This document shows positions 39,755-46,934 of a DNA stretch of 64,000 bases, one piece after another. The stretch lies in the NCBI RefSeq assembly GCF_014287895.1, contig NZ_JACOPP010000008.1, forward strand, positions 61,515-125,514, in the 5' to 3' direction. Position 1 is the stretch's first letter; every line of letters begins with the position of its first letter. Both the position numbers and the translations under genes were made by a program. The DNA is from Lawsonibacter hominis (GTDB lineage Bacteria > Bacillota > Clostridia > Oscillospirales > Oscillospiraceae). The notes under the pieces are model-generated. The model was not told the origin of the DNA. It did not search any database and worked only from the letters and a program-made list of their open reading frames with translations.

Positions 39755-40030
39755 ATGGCGTACGAAAAGGCCCAGATCGTCCGTTCCCTGGCCGGGCACG
39801 ACAAGGGGGATGTGTTCTGTATCTTGGATACAGAGGGCCCCTATCTGCTCCTGGCCGACGGGAAACGGCGGAAAACAGCCGCTCCCAAGCGCAAAAAGGC
39901 CGTCCATGTGGCTTGCGCGGGAGAATTTCACCACCCGGCCCTGGAGCGTATCCGGGCAGGAGAGGAAGCAGTTGACAGCGAGATCCGGAGGGCGCTGGCC
40001 GCTTTCCGAGCCGAGTCTAGGAGGGTATGA
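39755..40030 (+). CDS. KOW-domain RNA-binding protein
   Basis: This 91-residue protein has an N-terminal KOW-like segment (KAQIVRSLAGHDKGDVFCIL) and a basic mid-part (KRRKTAAPKRKKAVHV). Proteins like this occur between map and infA in many Firmicutes and resemble archaeal L14e. The precise role is unknown; it is likely ribosome-associated. The ATG at 39755 follows AGGAG; a GTG at 39749 is an alternative. Confidence 0.85.
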   Translation: MAYEKAQIVRSLAGHDKGDVFCILDTEGPYLLLADGKRRKTAAPKRKKAVHVACAGEFHHPALERIRAGEEAVDSEIRRALAAFRAESRRV

Positions 40031-40034
40031 CGCT

Positions 40035-40253
40035 TTGGCAAAAGACGACATGATCGAAGTGGAGGGCGTCGTGACCGAGTCCCTTCCCAACACCACGTTC
40101 CATGTGGACATCGGAAACGGCCATATCATTCTGGCGCACATCTCCGGCAAGCTGCGGATGAACTTTATCCGCATCCTGCCCGGTGACAAGGTGACGGTCC
40201 AGATGTCCCCCTACGATGTCACAAGAGGCCGGATCACCTGGAGAAGCAAGTGA
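40035..40253 (+). CDS. infA: Translation initiation factor IF-1
   Basis: The 72-residue OB-fold factor starts with TTG at 40035, not ATG. AGGAGGG lies 9 bp upstream, and this start gives LAKDDMIEVEGVV (Met in vivo) and exactly the standard length. ESLPNTTFHVDIGNGHIILA and MSPYDVTRGRITWRSK are diagnostic. An ATG-only gene caller would misplace or miss it. Confidence 0.95.
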   Translation: MAKDDMIEVEGVVTESLPNTTFHVDIGNGHIILAHISGKLRMNFIRILPGDKVTVQMSPYDVTRGRITWRSK

Positions 40254-40352
40254 CCGGTCAACGGATCCAAAAGACCATCAACGACCGTCGCGGGATCGCG
40301 GGGCCTTGCCTCCGCCGCGGCGGGGCCATCAGGCTTACAGGAGGTTTGTAAC
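40254..40352 (+). other. infA-rpmJ spacer with a hairpin
   Basis: The spacer contains GGGGCCTTGCCTCCGCCGCG followed by GCGGGGCC, which can form a GC-rich hairpin around 40299-40327, then the AGGAGG site for rpmJ. No U-tract is seen. Confidence 0.4.
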
Positions 40353-40466
40353 ATGAAAGTGAGACCGTCCGTGAAGCCCATGTGCGAGAAGTGCAAGATC
40401 ATCAAGCGCAAGGGCAAGGTCATGGTAATTTGCGAAAACCCCAAGCATAAACAAAGACAAGGTTAA
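40353..40466 (+). CDS. rpmJ: 50S ribosomal protein L36
   Basis: This 37-residue protein is MKVRPSVKPMCEKCKIIKRK continuing to GKVMVICENPKHKQRQG. Cys11, Cys14, Cys27 and His32 form the zinc ribbon. It lies in its standard place between infA and rpsM. Confidence 0.97.
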   Translation: MKVRPSVKPMCEKCKIIKRKGKVMVICENPKHKQRQG

Positions 40467-40486
40467 CAGGAGGTGCTTGAAAGAGT

Positions 40487-40855
40487 ATGGCACGTATTGC
40501 AGGCATTGACCTGCCGAAGGATAAGCGGGTCGAAATCGGCCTGACCTATATCTACGGCATTGGGCGCACCAGCGCCAATAAGATCCTGGCTGAGGCCGGC
40601 ATCAACCCCGACACCCGCGTGAAGGACCTGACCGAGGCCGACGAGGCCAAGCTGCGTGAGATCATCGGCCACAGCTATACTGTGGAGGGCGACCTCCGCC
40701 GCGACGTGGCGATGGACATCAAGCGCCTGACCGAGATCGGCTGCTACCGTGGTATGCGCCACCGCAGGGGTCTGCCGGTGCGCGGACAGCGCAGCAAGAC
40801 CAACGCGCGCACCCGTAAGGGGCCCAAGCGCACCGTCGCCAATAAGAAGAAGTAA
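40487..40855 (+). CDS. rpsM: 30S ribosomal protein S13
   Basis: This 122-residue protein has MARIAGIDLPKDKRVEIGL, YIYGIGRTSANKIL and the C-terminal GLPVRGQRSKTNARTRKG. Standard length and order. Confidence 0.98.
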   Translation: MARIAGIDLPKDKRVEIGLTYIYGIGRTSANKILAEAGINPDTRVKDLTEADEAKLREIIGHSYTVEGDLRRDVAMDIKRLTEIGCYRGMRHRRGLPVRGQRSKTNARTRKGPKRTVANKKK

Positions 40856-40870
40856 GGGAGGGAGAAACAC

Positions 40871-41275
40871 ATGGCTACCGCTGCTACCAAGGGTAAGAAG
40901 GTTATCCGCAAGCGCCGTGAGCGCAAGAACGTTGAAAAGGGCCAGGTGCATATCCGCTCCTCCTTCAACAACACCATGGTCACTGTGACCGATATGGGCG
41001 GCAACGCCCTGTCCTGGGCCTCCTCCGGCGGCCTGGGCTTCCGCGGCTCCCGCAAGTCCACCCCCTTCGCCGCGCAGACCGCCGCCGAGACCGCCGCCAA
41101 GGCGGCCATGGAGCACGGCCTGAAGACCGTTGAGGTCTACGTGAAGGGGCCCGGCGCCGGCCGCGAGGCCGCCATCCGCGCGCTGCAGGCCGTGGGCCTG
41201 GAGGTCACCCTCATCAAGGACGTGACCCCCATCCCCCACAACGGCTGCCGTCCGCCCAAGCGCCGCCGCGTGTAA
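40871..41275 (+). CDS. rpsK: 30S ribosomal protein S11
   Basis: This 134-residue platform protein has HIRSSFNNTMVTVTDMGGN, SSGGLGFRGSRKSTPFAAQ and the C-terminal IPHNGCRPPKRRRV. Confidence 0.98.
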   Translation: MATAATKGKKVIRKRRERKNVEKGQVHIRSSFNNTMVTVTDMGGNALSWASSGGLGFRGSRKSTPFAAQTAAETAAKAAMEHGLKTVEVYVKGPGAGREAAIRALQAVGLEVTLIKDVTPIPHNGCRPPKRRRV

Positions 41276-41299
41276 TCTGAGAAGGAGGAAGAGCAAACT

Positions 41300-41905
41300 A
41301 TGGCTAAGAATATGCAGCCCATTGTGAAGCGCTGCCGCGCTCTGGGCATTTCTCCCGCCGTCCTGGGTTACACCGAAAACAGCAAGCGGGAATCCATCCG
41401 CAACCCCGGCGCCCAGCGCCGCGGCAAGAAGAGCGAGTATGCCATGCAGCTGGCCGAGAAGCAGAAGGTCAAGTTCGTCTATGGCATGCTGGAGAAACAG
41501 TTCCACGCGTATTACCTGAAGGCCGCCCGTTCCAGCGGCAACACCGGTGAGGAGCTGCTGTCCATGCTGGAGCGCCGCCTGGATAACGTGGTGTTCCGTC
41601 TGGGCTTTGCCAACACCCGCCGTGAGGCCCGCCAGCTGGTCAACCACGGTCACTTTACCATCAACGGCAAGCGTGTGGATATTCCCTCCTACCTGGTCAA
41701 GCCCGGTGAGGTCATCGCTGTCTGCGAGAAGAGCCGGTCCACCAACCGCTTTAAGATGCTCAACGAGGGCAGCGCCGTGCACTCCACGCCCAAGTGGATC
41801 GAGAAGGCCGGCACCTTCGAGGGTAAGATCATTGCCAAGCCGGTGCGCGACGACATTGACTTCGACGTGGCCGAGCACCTGATCGTCGAGCTGTACTCCA
41901 AATAA
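41300..41905 (+). CDS. rpsD: 30S ribosomal protein S4
   Basis: This 201-residue assembly protein has the S4 RNA-binding domain at about 90-160 (LERRLDNVVFRLGFANTRRE and GHFTINGKRVDIPSYLVKPG). It is the form without N-terminal zinc cysteines. It lies between rpsK and rpoA as usual. Confidence 0.97.
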   Translation: MAKNMQPIVKRCRALGISPAVLGYTENSKRESIRNPGAQRRGKKSEYAMQLAEKQKVKFVYGMLEKQFHAYYLKAARSSGNTGEELLSMLERRLDNVVFRLGFANTRREARQLVNHGHFTINGKRVDIPSYLVKPGEVIAVCEKSRSTNRFKMLNEGSAVHSTPKWIEKAGTFEGKIIAKPVRDDIDFDVAEHLIVELYSK

Positions 41906-41987
41906 ATAAGAGCGTACCCTCGATTATTGGTGAGCTGTATAGGACGGCGGGCGCCTTGGCCCGCCGCCGCGAAAAGGAGGGTAACAC

Positions 41988-42938
41988 ATGGTAGAAATCG
42001 AGAAGCCCCGCATCGAATGTGTGGAGAACCCCGGCGATGGCTCCTACGGCAAGTACGTGGTCGAGCCTCTGGAGCGTGGCTACGGCACCACCCTGGGCAA
42101 CTCCCTGCGCCGCATCCTGCTCTCGTCCCTGCCCGGCACGGCGGTTACGTCCATCAAGATCGCCGGCGTGCAGCATGAGTTTTCCACCATCCCCGGTGTG
42201 AAGGAGGACGTGACGGAGATCGTGCTCAACGTGAAGAGCATCATCGCCAAGCTTTACTCCGAGGGCGTGAAGACGGTCTATATCGAGGCCAGCGGGGAAG
42301 GCGAGGTCACTGCGGGCGACATCAAGGCCGACGGCGAAGTGGAGATCCTGAATCCGGAGCTGCACATCGCCACCCTGGGCCCTGACGCCAGCCTGAATAT
42401 GGAACTGACCCTGTCCCACGGCCGCGGCTATGTGCCCGCCGACCGGAACAAGCCCGCCCAGACCATCATCGGGGTCATCCCGGTAGACTCGATCTACACG
42501 CCGGTGCGGAAGGTCAATTACACGGTGGAGAACACGCGTGTCAAGGACCTGACGGACTTCGACAAGCTGACCCTGGAGGTATGGACCAACGGTACCATCA
42601 CCGCCCGGGACGCGGTGAGCCTCGGTGCCCGCATCCTCTGCGACCACTTTGTCCTCTTCACCGATCTCTCCGAGACCATGGGCAATAAGTCCACGGTGGT
42701 GGAGAAGGCGGAGGCTCAGCGGGATAAGGTGCTGGAGCTGACCATCGAGGAGCTGGACCTGTCGGTCCGTTCCTTCAACTGCCTCAAGCGTGCCAACATC
42801 AACACGGTGGAGGATCTGATCTCCAAGACCGAGGACGAGATGATGAAGGTGCGCAACCTGGGCCGCAAGAGCCTGGAAGAGGTCATCAACAAGCTGGCCA
42901 TGATGGGCCTGCACCTGGCGGACGACGAGAACAACTAA
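41988..42938 (+). CDS. rpoA: RNA polymerase alpha subunit
   Basis: This 316-residue subunit has the assembly domain (YGTTLGNSLRRILLSSLPG, GRGYVPADRNK) and a C-terminal UP-element/activator-binding domain (about 250-310: ELDLSVRSFNCLKRANINTV, VRNLGRKSLEEV). A GC hairpin near 41945-41967 precedes its AAGGAGGG site. Confidence 0.98.
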   Translation: MVEIEKPRIECVENPGDGSYGKYVVEPLERGYGTTLGNSLRRILLSSLPGTAVTSIKIAGVQHEFSTIPGVKEDVTEIVLNVKSIIAKLYSEGVKTVYIEASGEGEVTAGDIKADGEVEILNPELHIATLGPDASLNMELTLSHGRGYVPADRNKPAQTIIGVIPVDSIYTPVRKVNYTVENTRVKDLTDFDKLTLEVWTNGTITARDAVSLGARILCDHFVLFTDLSETMGNKSTVVEKAEAQRDKVLELTIEELDLSVRSFNCLKRANINTVEDLISKTEDEMMKVRNLGRKSLEEVINKLAMMGLHLADDENN

Positions 42939-43075
42939 AGAAGAGGCGGGCGGTCCGGGGGCATGTAACGTCCCCTCCCGGATCCACTGTACTCCCGCTT
43001 CGGGGGGAGACCCCTCAGGACGAATTTAAACTGGAGTCCGCCGGGGAGGCGAGGCTCCGATAGGAGTGGAATCAC
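42939..43075 (+). other. rpoA-rplQ spacer with hairpins
   Basis: The 137-bp spacer has a GGTCCGGGGGCATG...CCTCCCGGATCC hairpin (42953-42983) and further G/C-rich repeats before the rplQ start. No gene or U-tract is seen. rplQ uses TAGGAG as its ribosome site. Confidence 0.4.
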
Positions 43076-43417
43076 ATGTCCGGATATCGGAAGCTGGGCA
43101 AGACCAGCGATCAGCGCCGCGCCATGCTGCGCGCCATGACCACCTACCTGCTGGAGAACGGTCAGATCAAGACCACCGTCTCCCGTGCCAAGGAAGTTGC
43201 CCCTATGGCGGAGAAGATGATTACCCTGGCCAAGAAGGCCAACCTGGCCAATTACCGCCAGGCCCTGTCCTACCTGACCAAGGAGGACGTGGCCAAGAAG
43301 CTGTTCGACGAGATCGGCCCCAAGTATGCCGACCGTAACGGCGGCTATACCCGTGTGGTCCGCATTGGGCCCCGCCGGGGCGACGCGGCCGAGATGGCCA
43401 TCGTTCAGCTGGTGTAA
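43076..43417 (+). CDS. rplQ: 50S ribosomal protein L17
   Basis: This 113-residue protein has KLGKTSDQRRAMLRAMTTYL, TTVSRAKEVAPMAEKMITLA and GGYTRVVRIGPRRGDAAEMA. It closes the alpha operon. Confidence 0.97.
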   Translation: MSGYRKLGKTSDQRRAMLRAMTTYLLENGQIKTTVSRAKEVAPMAEKMITLAKKANLANYRQALSYLTKEDVAKKLFDEIGPKYADRNGGYTRVVRIGPRRGDAAEMAIVQLV

Positions 43418-43450
43418 GGAGCGTTCCAAGGGCGCTTGCCCTTTGGATGG

Positions 43451-43490
43451 AACAAGCGGGGTCCGGCGCTGCCGGGCCCCGCTTGTTTAC
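43451..43490 (+). terminator. Terminator of the S10-spc-alpha superoperon
   Basis: A 17-bp stem with one G-U pair (43451-43467 with 43471-43487) ends in TTGTTTAC. It stands just after rplQ. Confidence 0.8.
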
Positions 43491-43540
43491 GCCTTGGGAC
43501 GCAGGAGAGACGTCGGGCCGGAGAACGCACCGGGAATGGC

Positions 43541-43569
43541 TTGCATTTACAGGCGGGGTGTGGTATACT
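43541..43569 (+). promoter_or_regulatory. Promoter of the CNNM/CorC gene
   Basis: TTGCAT (43541-43546) and TATACT (43564-43569) have 17-bp spacing. The leader to the gene is about 150 nt. Confidence 0.75.
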
Positions 43570-43574
43570 GCTAC

Positions 43575-43691
43575 ACAATCCATCATAAGGAGACGGTGAG
43601 CCCGCGTGGACGAACCTCCGCCGTGTCAGAACTACATAGCGTCCAATTGCATGGACAGCCATATCCATAAAAAGGGATAGGGCTGTCTTTT
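43575..43691 (+). promoter_or_regulatory. Structured leader with terminator, riboswitch-like
   Basis: The leader ends in an intrinsic terminator: GACAGCCATATCC (43654-43666) pairs with GGATAGGGCTGTC (43675-43687), one mismatch, then TTTT. GTCCA (43641-43645) can pair either with TGGAC at 43607-43611 or with TGGAC at 43652-43656, whose bases overlap the terminator arm. Such competing pairs are typical of a switch. It does not match the M-box, NiCo or yybP-ykoY signatures as I remember them, so the class is open. Confidence 0.5.
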
Positions 43692-43724
43692 CCTGCGCAA
43701 AATTTGAAATAGAAATCGGAGTTG

Positions 43725-45008
43725 ATGAGTTCCTCTATGGACAGTGCCAGTATCACTATGATTGCCGCTCTTGTATTTTTGGTGGTGATGTCAGCCTATT
43801 TCTCCGCCACAGAGACCGCCTTTTCCTCGCTCAACCGCGTCCGCATGAAAAGCAAGGCGGACGGAGGAAACCAGCGGGCCGCCCTGGCGCTCGAGCTGGA
43901 GGAGGATTATGACCGGCTGCTCTCCACCATCCTGATCGGCAACAACATCGTAAACATCACTGCTACCACGGTTTCCACGGTGCTCTTTACCAAGCTGCTG
44001 CCGGTATACGGCCCCACGGTGTCCACCGTGGTGCTGACCGTGATCATCCTGATCTTCGGCGAAATTTCTCCGAAGAGCCTGGCCAAGGAGAATGCGGAGG
44101 ACTTCGCCATGTTCTCCGCCCCCATTCTCCGGGTGTTTATCGCCCTGCTGCGGCCGGTGAATTTCCTCTTCACCCAGTGGAAGCGTCTGCTGACGAAGCT
44201 GCTGCGCAAAAAGGCGGAAGACGGCATCACGGAGGAAGAGCTCATCACCATGGTGGATCAGGCCGAGGACGAGGGCGGGCTGGACCAGCATGAGAGCCAG
44301 CTCATCCGCGCTGCCATTGAGTTCAACGACCTGGAGGTGGAGGAGATCCTGACCCCCCGGGTGGACGTGGTGGCCGTGGAGGATACCGATTCCATGGATG
44401 AGATCGCCAGGACGTTCGCGGAGAATGGGTATTCCCGTCTGCCGGTGTATCACGAGGATATCGACGACATCGTGGGCGTCATCCATGAAAAAGACTTCCA
44501 TGCCGCGCGCTACCATGGCCGGGAGGACGTGCAGGGAATCATCAGCCCGGTGCTCTATACCACGGGGAACACCAAGATCTCACATCTGCTGCGTATCCTC
44601 CAGCGGGAAAAGGCCCATATGGTCATCGTGGTGGACGAATACGGCGGGACCGAGGGCCTGGTGACCCTGGAGGACATCGTGGAGGAACTGGTGGGAGAGA
44701 TCTGGGATGAACACGACGAGGTGATCGAGGAATTCAAAAAGCAGGCGGACGGCAGCTACCTCATCTCCTGCAGCGCGGATCTGACCGACCTGTTCGACCT
44801 CTTTTCCATCTCGGACGAGTGCGACGCCAACACCGTCTCCGGCTGGGTCATGGAGCAGGTAGGCCGGGTGCCCGAGGCGGGCGACCATTTCGTGGCCGAC
44901 GGTCTGGACGTGACCGTCACCAAAGTGGATCACCGGCGGGTGCTGGAAATCAAGGTTGTGGTGCTTCCCGGGGAAGGCGCCTTTGAGCAGGAGAAAAAGC
45001 GTGACTGA
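43725..45008 (+). CDS. CNNM/HlyC/CorC-type membrane transporter protein
   Basis: This 427-residue membrane protein has a DUF21/CNNM domain (about 1-190) with four hydrophobic segments (MIAALVFLVVMSAYFSATET, IVNITATTVSTVLF, TVVLTVIILIFGEISPKSLA). Two CBS domains (about 205-330; ILTPRVDVVAVEDTDSMDEI, YSRLPVYHEDIDDIVGVIHE) and a C-terminal CorC_HlyC domain follow. The family handles Mg2+ (and Co2+) efflux or homeostasis. The start is uncertain: TTG 43722, ATG 43725 and ATG 43737 are in frame, near a GGAG at 43718. The structured leader upstream suggests RNA control, perhaps by an ion. Confidence 0.9.
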   Translation: MSSSMDSASITMIAALVFLVVMSAYFSATETAFSSLNRVRMKSKADGGNQRAALALELEEDYDRLLSTILIGNNIVNITATTVSTVLFTKLLPVYGPTVSTVVLTVIILIFGEISPKSLAKENAEDFAMFSAPILRVFIALLRPVNFLFTQWKRLLTKLLRKKAEDGITEEELITMVDQAEDEGGLDQHESQLIRAAIEFNDLEVEEILTPRVDVVAVEDTDSMDEIARTFAENGYSRLPVYHEDIDDIVGVIHEKDFHAARYHGREDVQGIISPVLYTTGNTKISHLLRILQREKAHMVIVVDEYGGTEGLVTLEDIVEELVGEIWDEHDEVIEEFKKQADGSYLISCSADLTDLFDLFSISDECDANTVSGWVMEQVGRVPEAGDHFVADGLDVTVTKVDHRRVLEIKVVVLPGEGAFEQEKKRD

Positions 45009-45147
45009 TCAGGCGCTCCGCCAGGCGGAGGGGGCGCTGTTCCTGCTGGGGGGAGGGACGGACCACCCGCCCCGCCACAGCGGGGAGCTCGATTTCCCGG
45101 ATGCCCTTCTGGAGAAGGCCTGCGCCCTCTTCCAGACGCTGACTTGA
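45001..45147 (+). CDS. Small reading frame of unknown function
   Basis: This is a 48-residue frame starting with GTG and overlapping the end of the CNNM gene by 8 bp. It begins VTDQALRQAEGALFLLGGG and ends DALLEKACALFQTLT. There is no recognisable family. GC-rich frames of this size occur by chance, so coding is uncertain; the tight overlap is the main support. Confidence 0.35.
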   Translation: MTDQALRQAEGALFLLGGGTDHPPRHSGELDFPDALLEKACALFQTLT

Positions 45148-45303
45148 AACAAAGCGCCCTCCGGCTCAATTGAACCGAACCAGTAAAAACGGACAATAGA
45201 CAAAACGCCCCCTAATGTAGGAAAATGAAAGTACTACTGAACCACCCCAGATTGTGCTGTCCGCACAATCTGGGGCGGTTCATATGCCGCAGGGCGCTTT
45301 GTT
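45148..45303. repeat. 156-bp unit bounded by 18-bp inverted repeats
   Basis: AACAAAGCGCCCTCCGGC (45148-45165) and GCCGCAGGGCGCTTTGTT (45286-45303) are inverted copies with one mismatch. Inside is a long hairpin (45239-45257 with 45263-45281, one mismatch). There is no gene within. It lies between convergent genes and may be a MITE-like unit or a large double terminator. Confidence 0.55.
45239..45281. terminator. Hairpin between convergent genes
   Basis: A 19-nt stem around loop TGTCC with a single A-C mismatch lies between the CNNM-gene side and the CYTH gene. U-tracts are poor on both strands, so efficiency is uncertain. Confidence 0.5.
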
Positions 45304-45790
45304 ATAGCAGGGAGGAACGGGTGCGCTCCCAATAGGCTGCCATGCTCTGCCCGGGCTGCCCAGTGACCTCATCGGCGAGGTAGGCGCGCAGCGGCTCCGG
45401 CGGCATCCAGGCCCGGGCGGCCTGCACATCGGAAAACTCCACTTCCGCATAAAAGAAACCGCTTTCGCGATCCCGGTCGACCTGATTGACCTCCAGGGTC
45501 AGGCCGCCGGGGAGGGGGTAGCGCCGCTGCTCCTTGCAGATCATAGGGTGCTCCAGCATGCCCTGAAGGCGGCGGTAACGCTCTGCATCCAGCTCCAGCT
45601 CGATCTCCTCCCGGCACAGGCCGCCCCTGCCCTTGAAGCAGAGCACATAACGCGTACTGCCCCCTGAGAAGGCCTCCGCGCGGATCCGGATCGCGGGGCG
45701 GGTGGAAAAATAGCCCTGCTCCATCGTCAGAACAGCGGCGGGCGTCCCGGAGGGCCAGCTCCGCACCCGCCAGCGGCGTTCGATCTCCAT
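45302..45790 (-). CDS. CYTH-domain protein (triphosphate tunnel metalloenzyme)
   Basis: This 162-residue protein starts MEIERRWRV, the ExExK-like signature of the CYTH superfamily that lines the triphosphate tunnel. Further basic/acidic strands follow, such as AIRIRAEAF, YVLCFKGRGG, EEIELEL and FFYAEVEFSD. Members hydrolyse inorganic triphosphate or thiamine triphosphate, or bind nucleotides. The substrate is unknown here. It lies 12 bp downstream of the lysine exporter gene and probably shares its transcript. Confidence 0.88.
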   Translation of the reverse strand: MEIERRWRVRSWPSGTPAAVLTMEQGYFSTRPAIRIRAEAFSGGSTRYVLCFKGRGGLCREEIELELDAERYRRLQGMLEHPMICKEQRRYPLPGGLTLEVNQVDRDRESGFFYAEVEFSDVQAARAWMPPEPLRAYLADEVTGQPGQSMAAYWERTRSSLL

Positions 45791-45802
45791 GGCGCTGCCC
45801 CC

Positions 45803-46777
45803 TTAAAAGGGCAGCGCCACGATGGCGGGCACCAGCAGGGGTACCGCCAGGGAGAGCACAACGCCGGAGGTAAAGGAGTAAATGGCGATGCGCTCATGGG
45901 TGGCGCCCACGACCACGGGCAGCACCGTGTCCATGGCCGCCGCGCCGGGGAGGGCGGCGCACTCCACATAGCCTAAGTACTTGGCCACAAAGGGGATAGC
46001 AATGATGGAGAAAATCTCGCGCATGACGTTGGACAGGAAGGCCACGGCGGAGACCGACAGGGAATAGGGAGCCAGCAGGGTGGGCGCCAGGGAATACCAC
46101 CCGAACCCGGCGGAGGCCGCCATGGCGTCCTTTATCCCAAGGGGAAGGAAGAGCCCGGCCAGGGCGGCGCAGCCCAGCGTGCCCGCCGCCACAGCCACCG
46201 GAACCAGCAGCACCTTGAGACCGGCGGCTTTGATATCGGCCAGCATGGTGCCCTGCCGGCCCATATCCATGCCGACCAGAAAGAGCAGCAGGTACAGGCC
46301 GAAGTCGATGACCCTGCCGCAGTAGGCCACCATACGGTCCGGGATCACGAAGTAACCCGCCAGCATGCCCAAGGCCACGGCCAGGACGATCCATTTGGTC
46401 AGGGAGTTGTCCGCTTTTCCGCCGGAGCCTTCGGTTTCTTCCGTCTCCTGCGCACTGCCCTGGGGCAGGCCGTAACGGTCCAGATGGAACACAAAGCGCC
46501 GCAGCAGGTACAGGCACAGAAGGGAGCCTGCCATCGCCAGCACGGTGATGAGCAGGGCGGCCAGACCGATCTGTCCCAGGGAGGAGATGACCTCGTCGTT
46601 GGCGCCCAGCTTCACGCCCAGAGAGACGATCAGGATCATCAGCGCCAGGAATTGCAGCTTGCCCAGCCAGGGCATGGGACGGCTGCGGACGGCCCTGCGG
46701 GAGCCGATGACCGCGCCGACCGCCACCAGACCGATATAGATCGCCAGATTCAGAAGGGTGCCAAGCGTGGTGCCCAT
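45803..46777 (-). CDS. Lysine exporter LysO-type membrane protein
   Basis: This 324-residue protein has around eight to ten hydrophobic segments and the DUF340/Lys_export layout. An N-terminal half (IGLVAVGAVIGSRRAV, FLALMILIVSLGVKLGANDEVI) and a C-terminal half (LLFLVGMDMGRQ, SAGFGWYSLAPTLLAPYS, SNVMREIFSIIAIPFVAK) are both present. The E. coli relative LysO (YbjE) exports lysine. In its C-terminal half the SNVMREI segment carries the conserved charged residues. The start at 46777 has AAGG at a normal distance; an ATG at 46786 abuts it. Confidence 0.88.
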   Translation of the reverse strand: MGTTLGTLLNLAIYIGLVAVGAVIGSRRAVRSRPMPWLGKLQFLALMILIVSLGVKLGANDEVISSLGQIGLAALLITVLAMAGSLLCLYLLRRFVFHLDRYGLPQGSAQETEETEGSGGKADNSLTKWIVLAVALGMLAGYFVIPDRMVAYCGRVIDFGLYLLLFLVGMDMGRQGTMLADIKAAGLKVLLVPVAVAAGTLGCAALAGLFLPLGIKDAMAASAGFGWYSLAPTLLAPYSLSVSAVAFLSNVMREIFSIIAIPFVAKYLGYVECAALPGAAAMDTVLPVVVGATHERIAIYSFTSGVVLSLAVPLLVPAIVALPF

Positions 46778-46805
46778 GTCATTCATCCTTTTTCCATTGA
46801 AATTG

Positions 46806-46840
46806 AAGAGCCGGGCGGTGGGGTCCACCGCCCGGCTCTT
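46806..46840 (-). terminator. Terminator after thrS
   Basis: A perfect 16-bp stem (46806-46821 with 46825-46840, loop GGT) lies downstream of thrS on the minus strand, before the lysO-type gene. The minus-strand tail is only moderately U-rich (CAATTTC). Confidence 0.65.
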
Positions 46841-46934
46841 GTATTTTAGCAGGTTCCACGGAGAAAGTCCACCCCGGCGAAGCGGTTGTGCATCAGATCC
46901 TGCAGACGCAGCGCATGAGCCGAGCGGGAGGACA

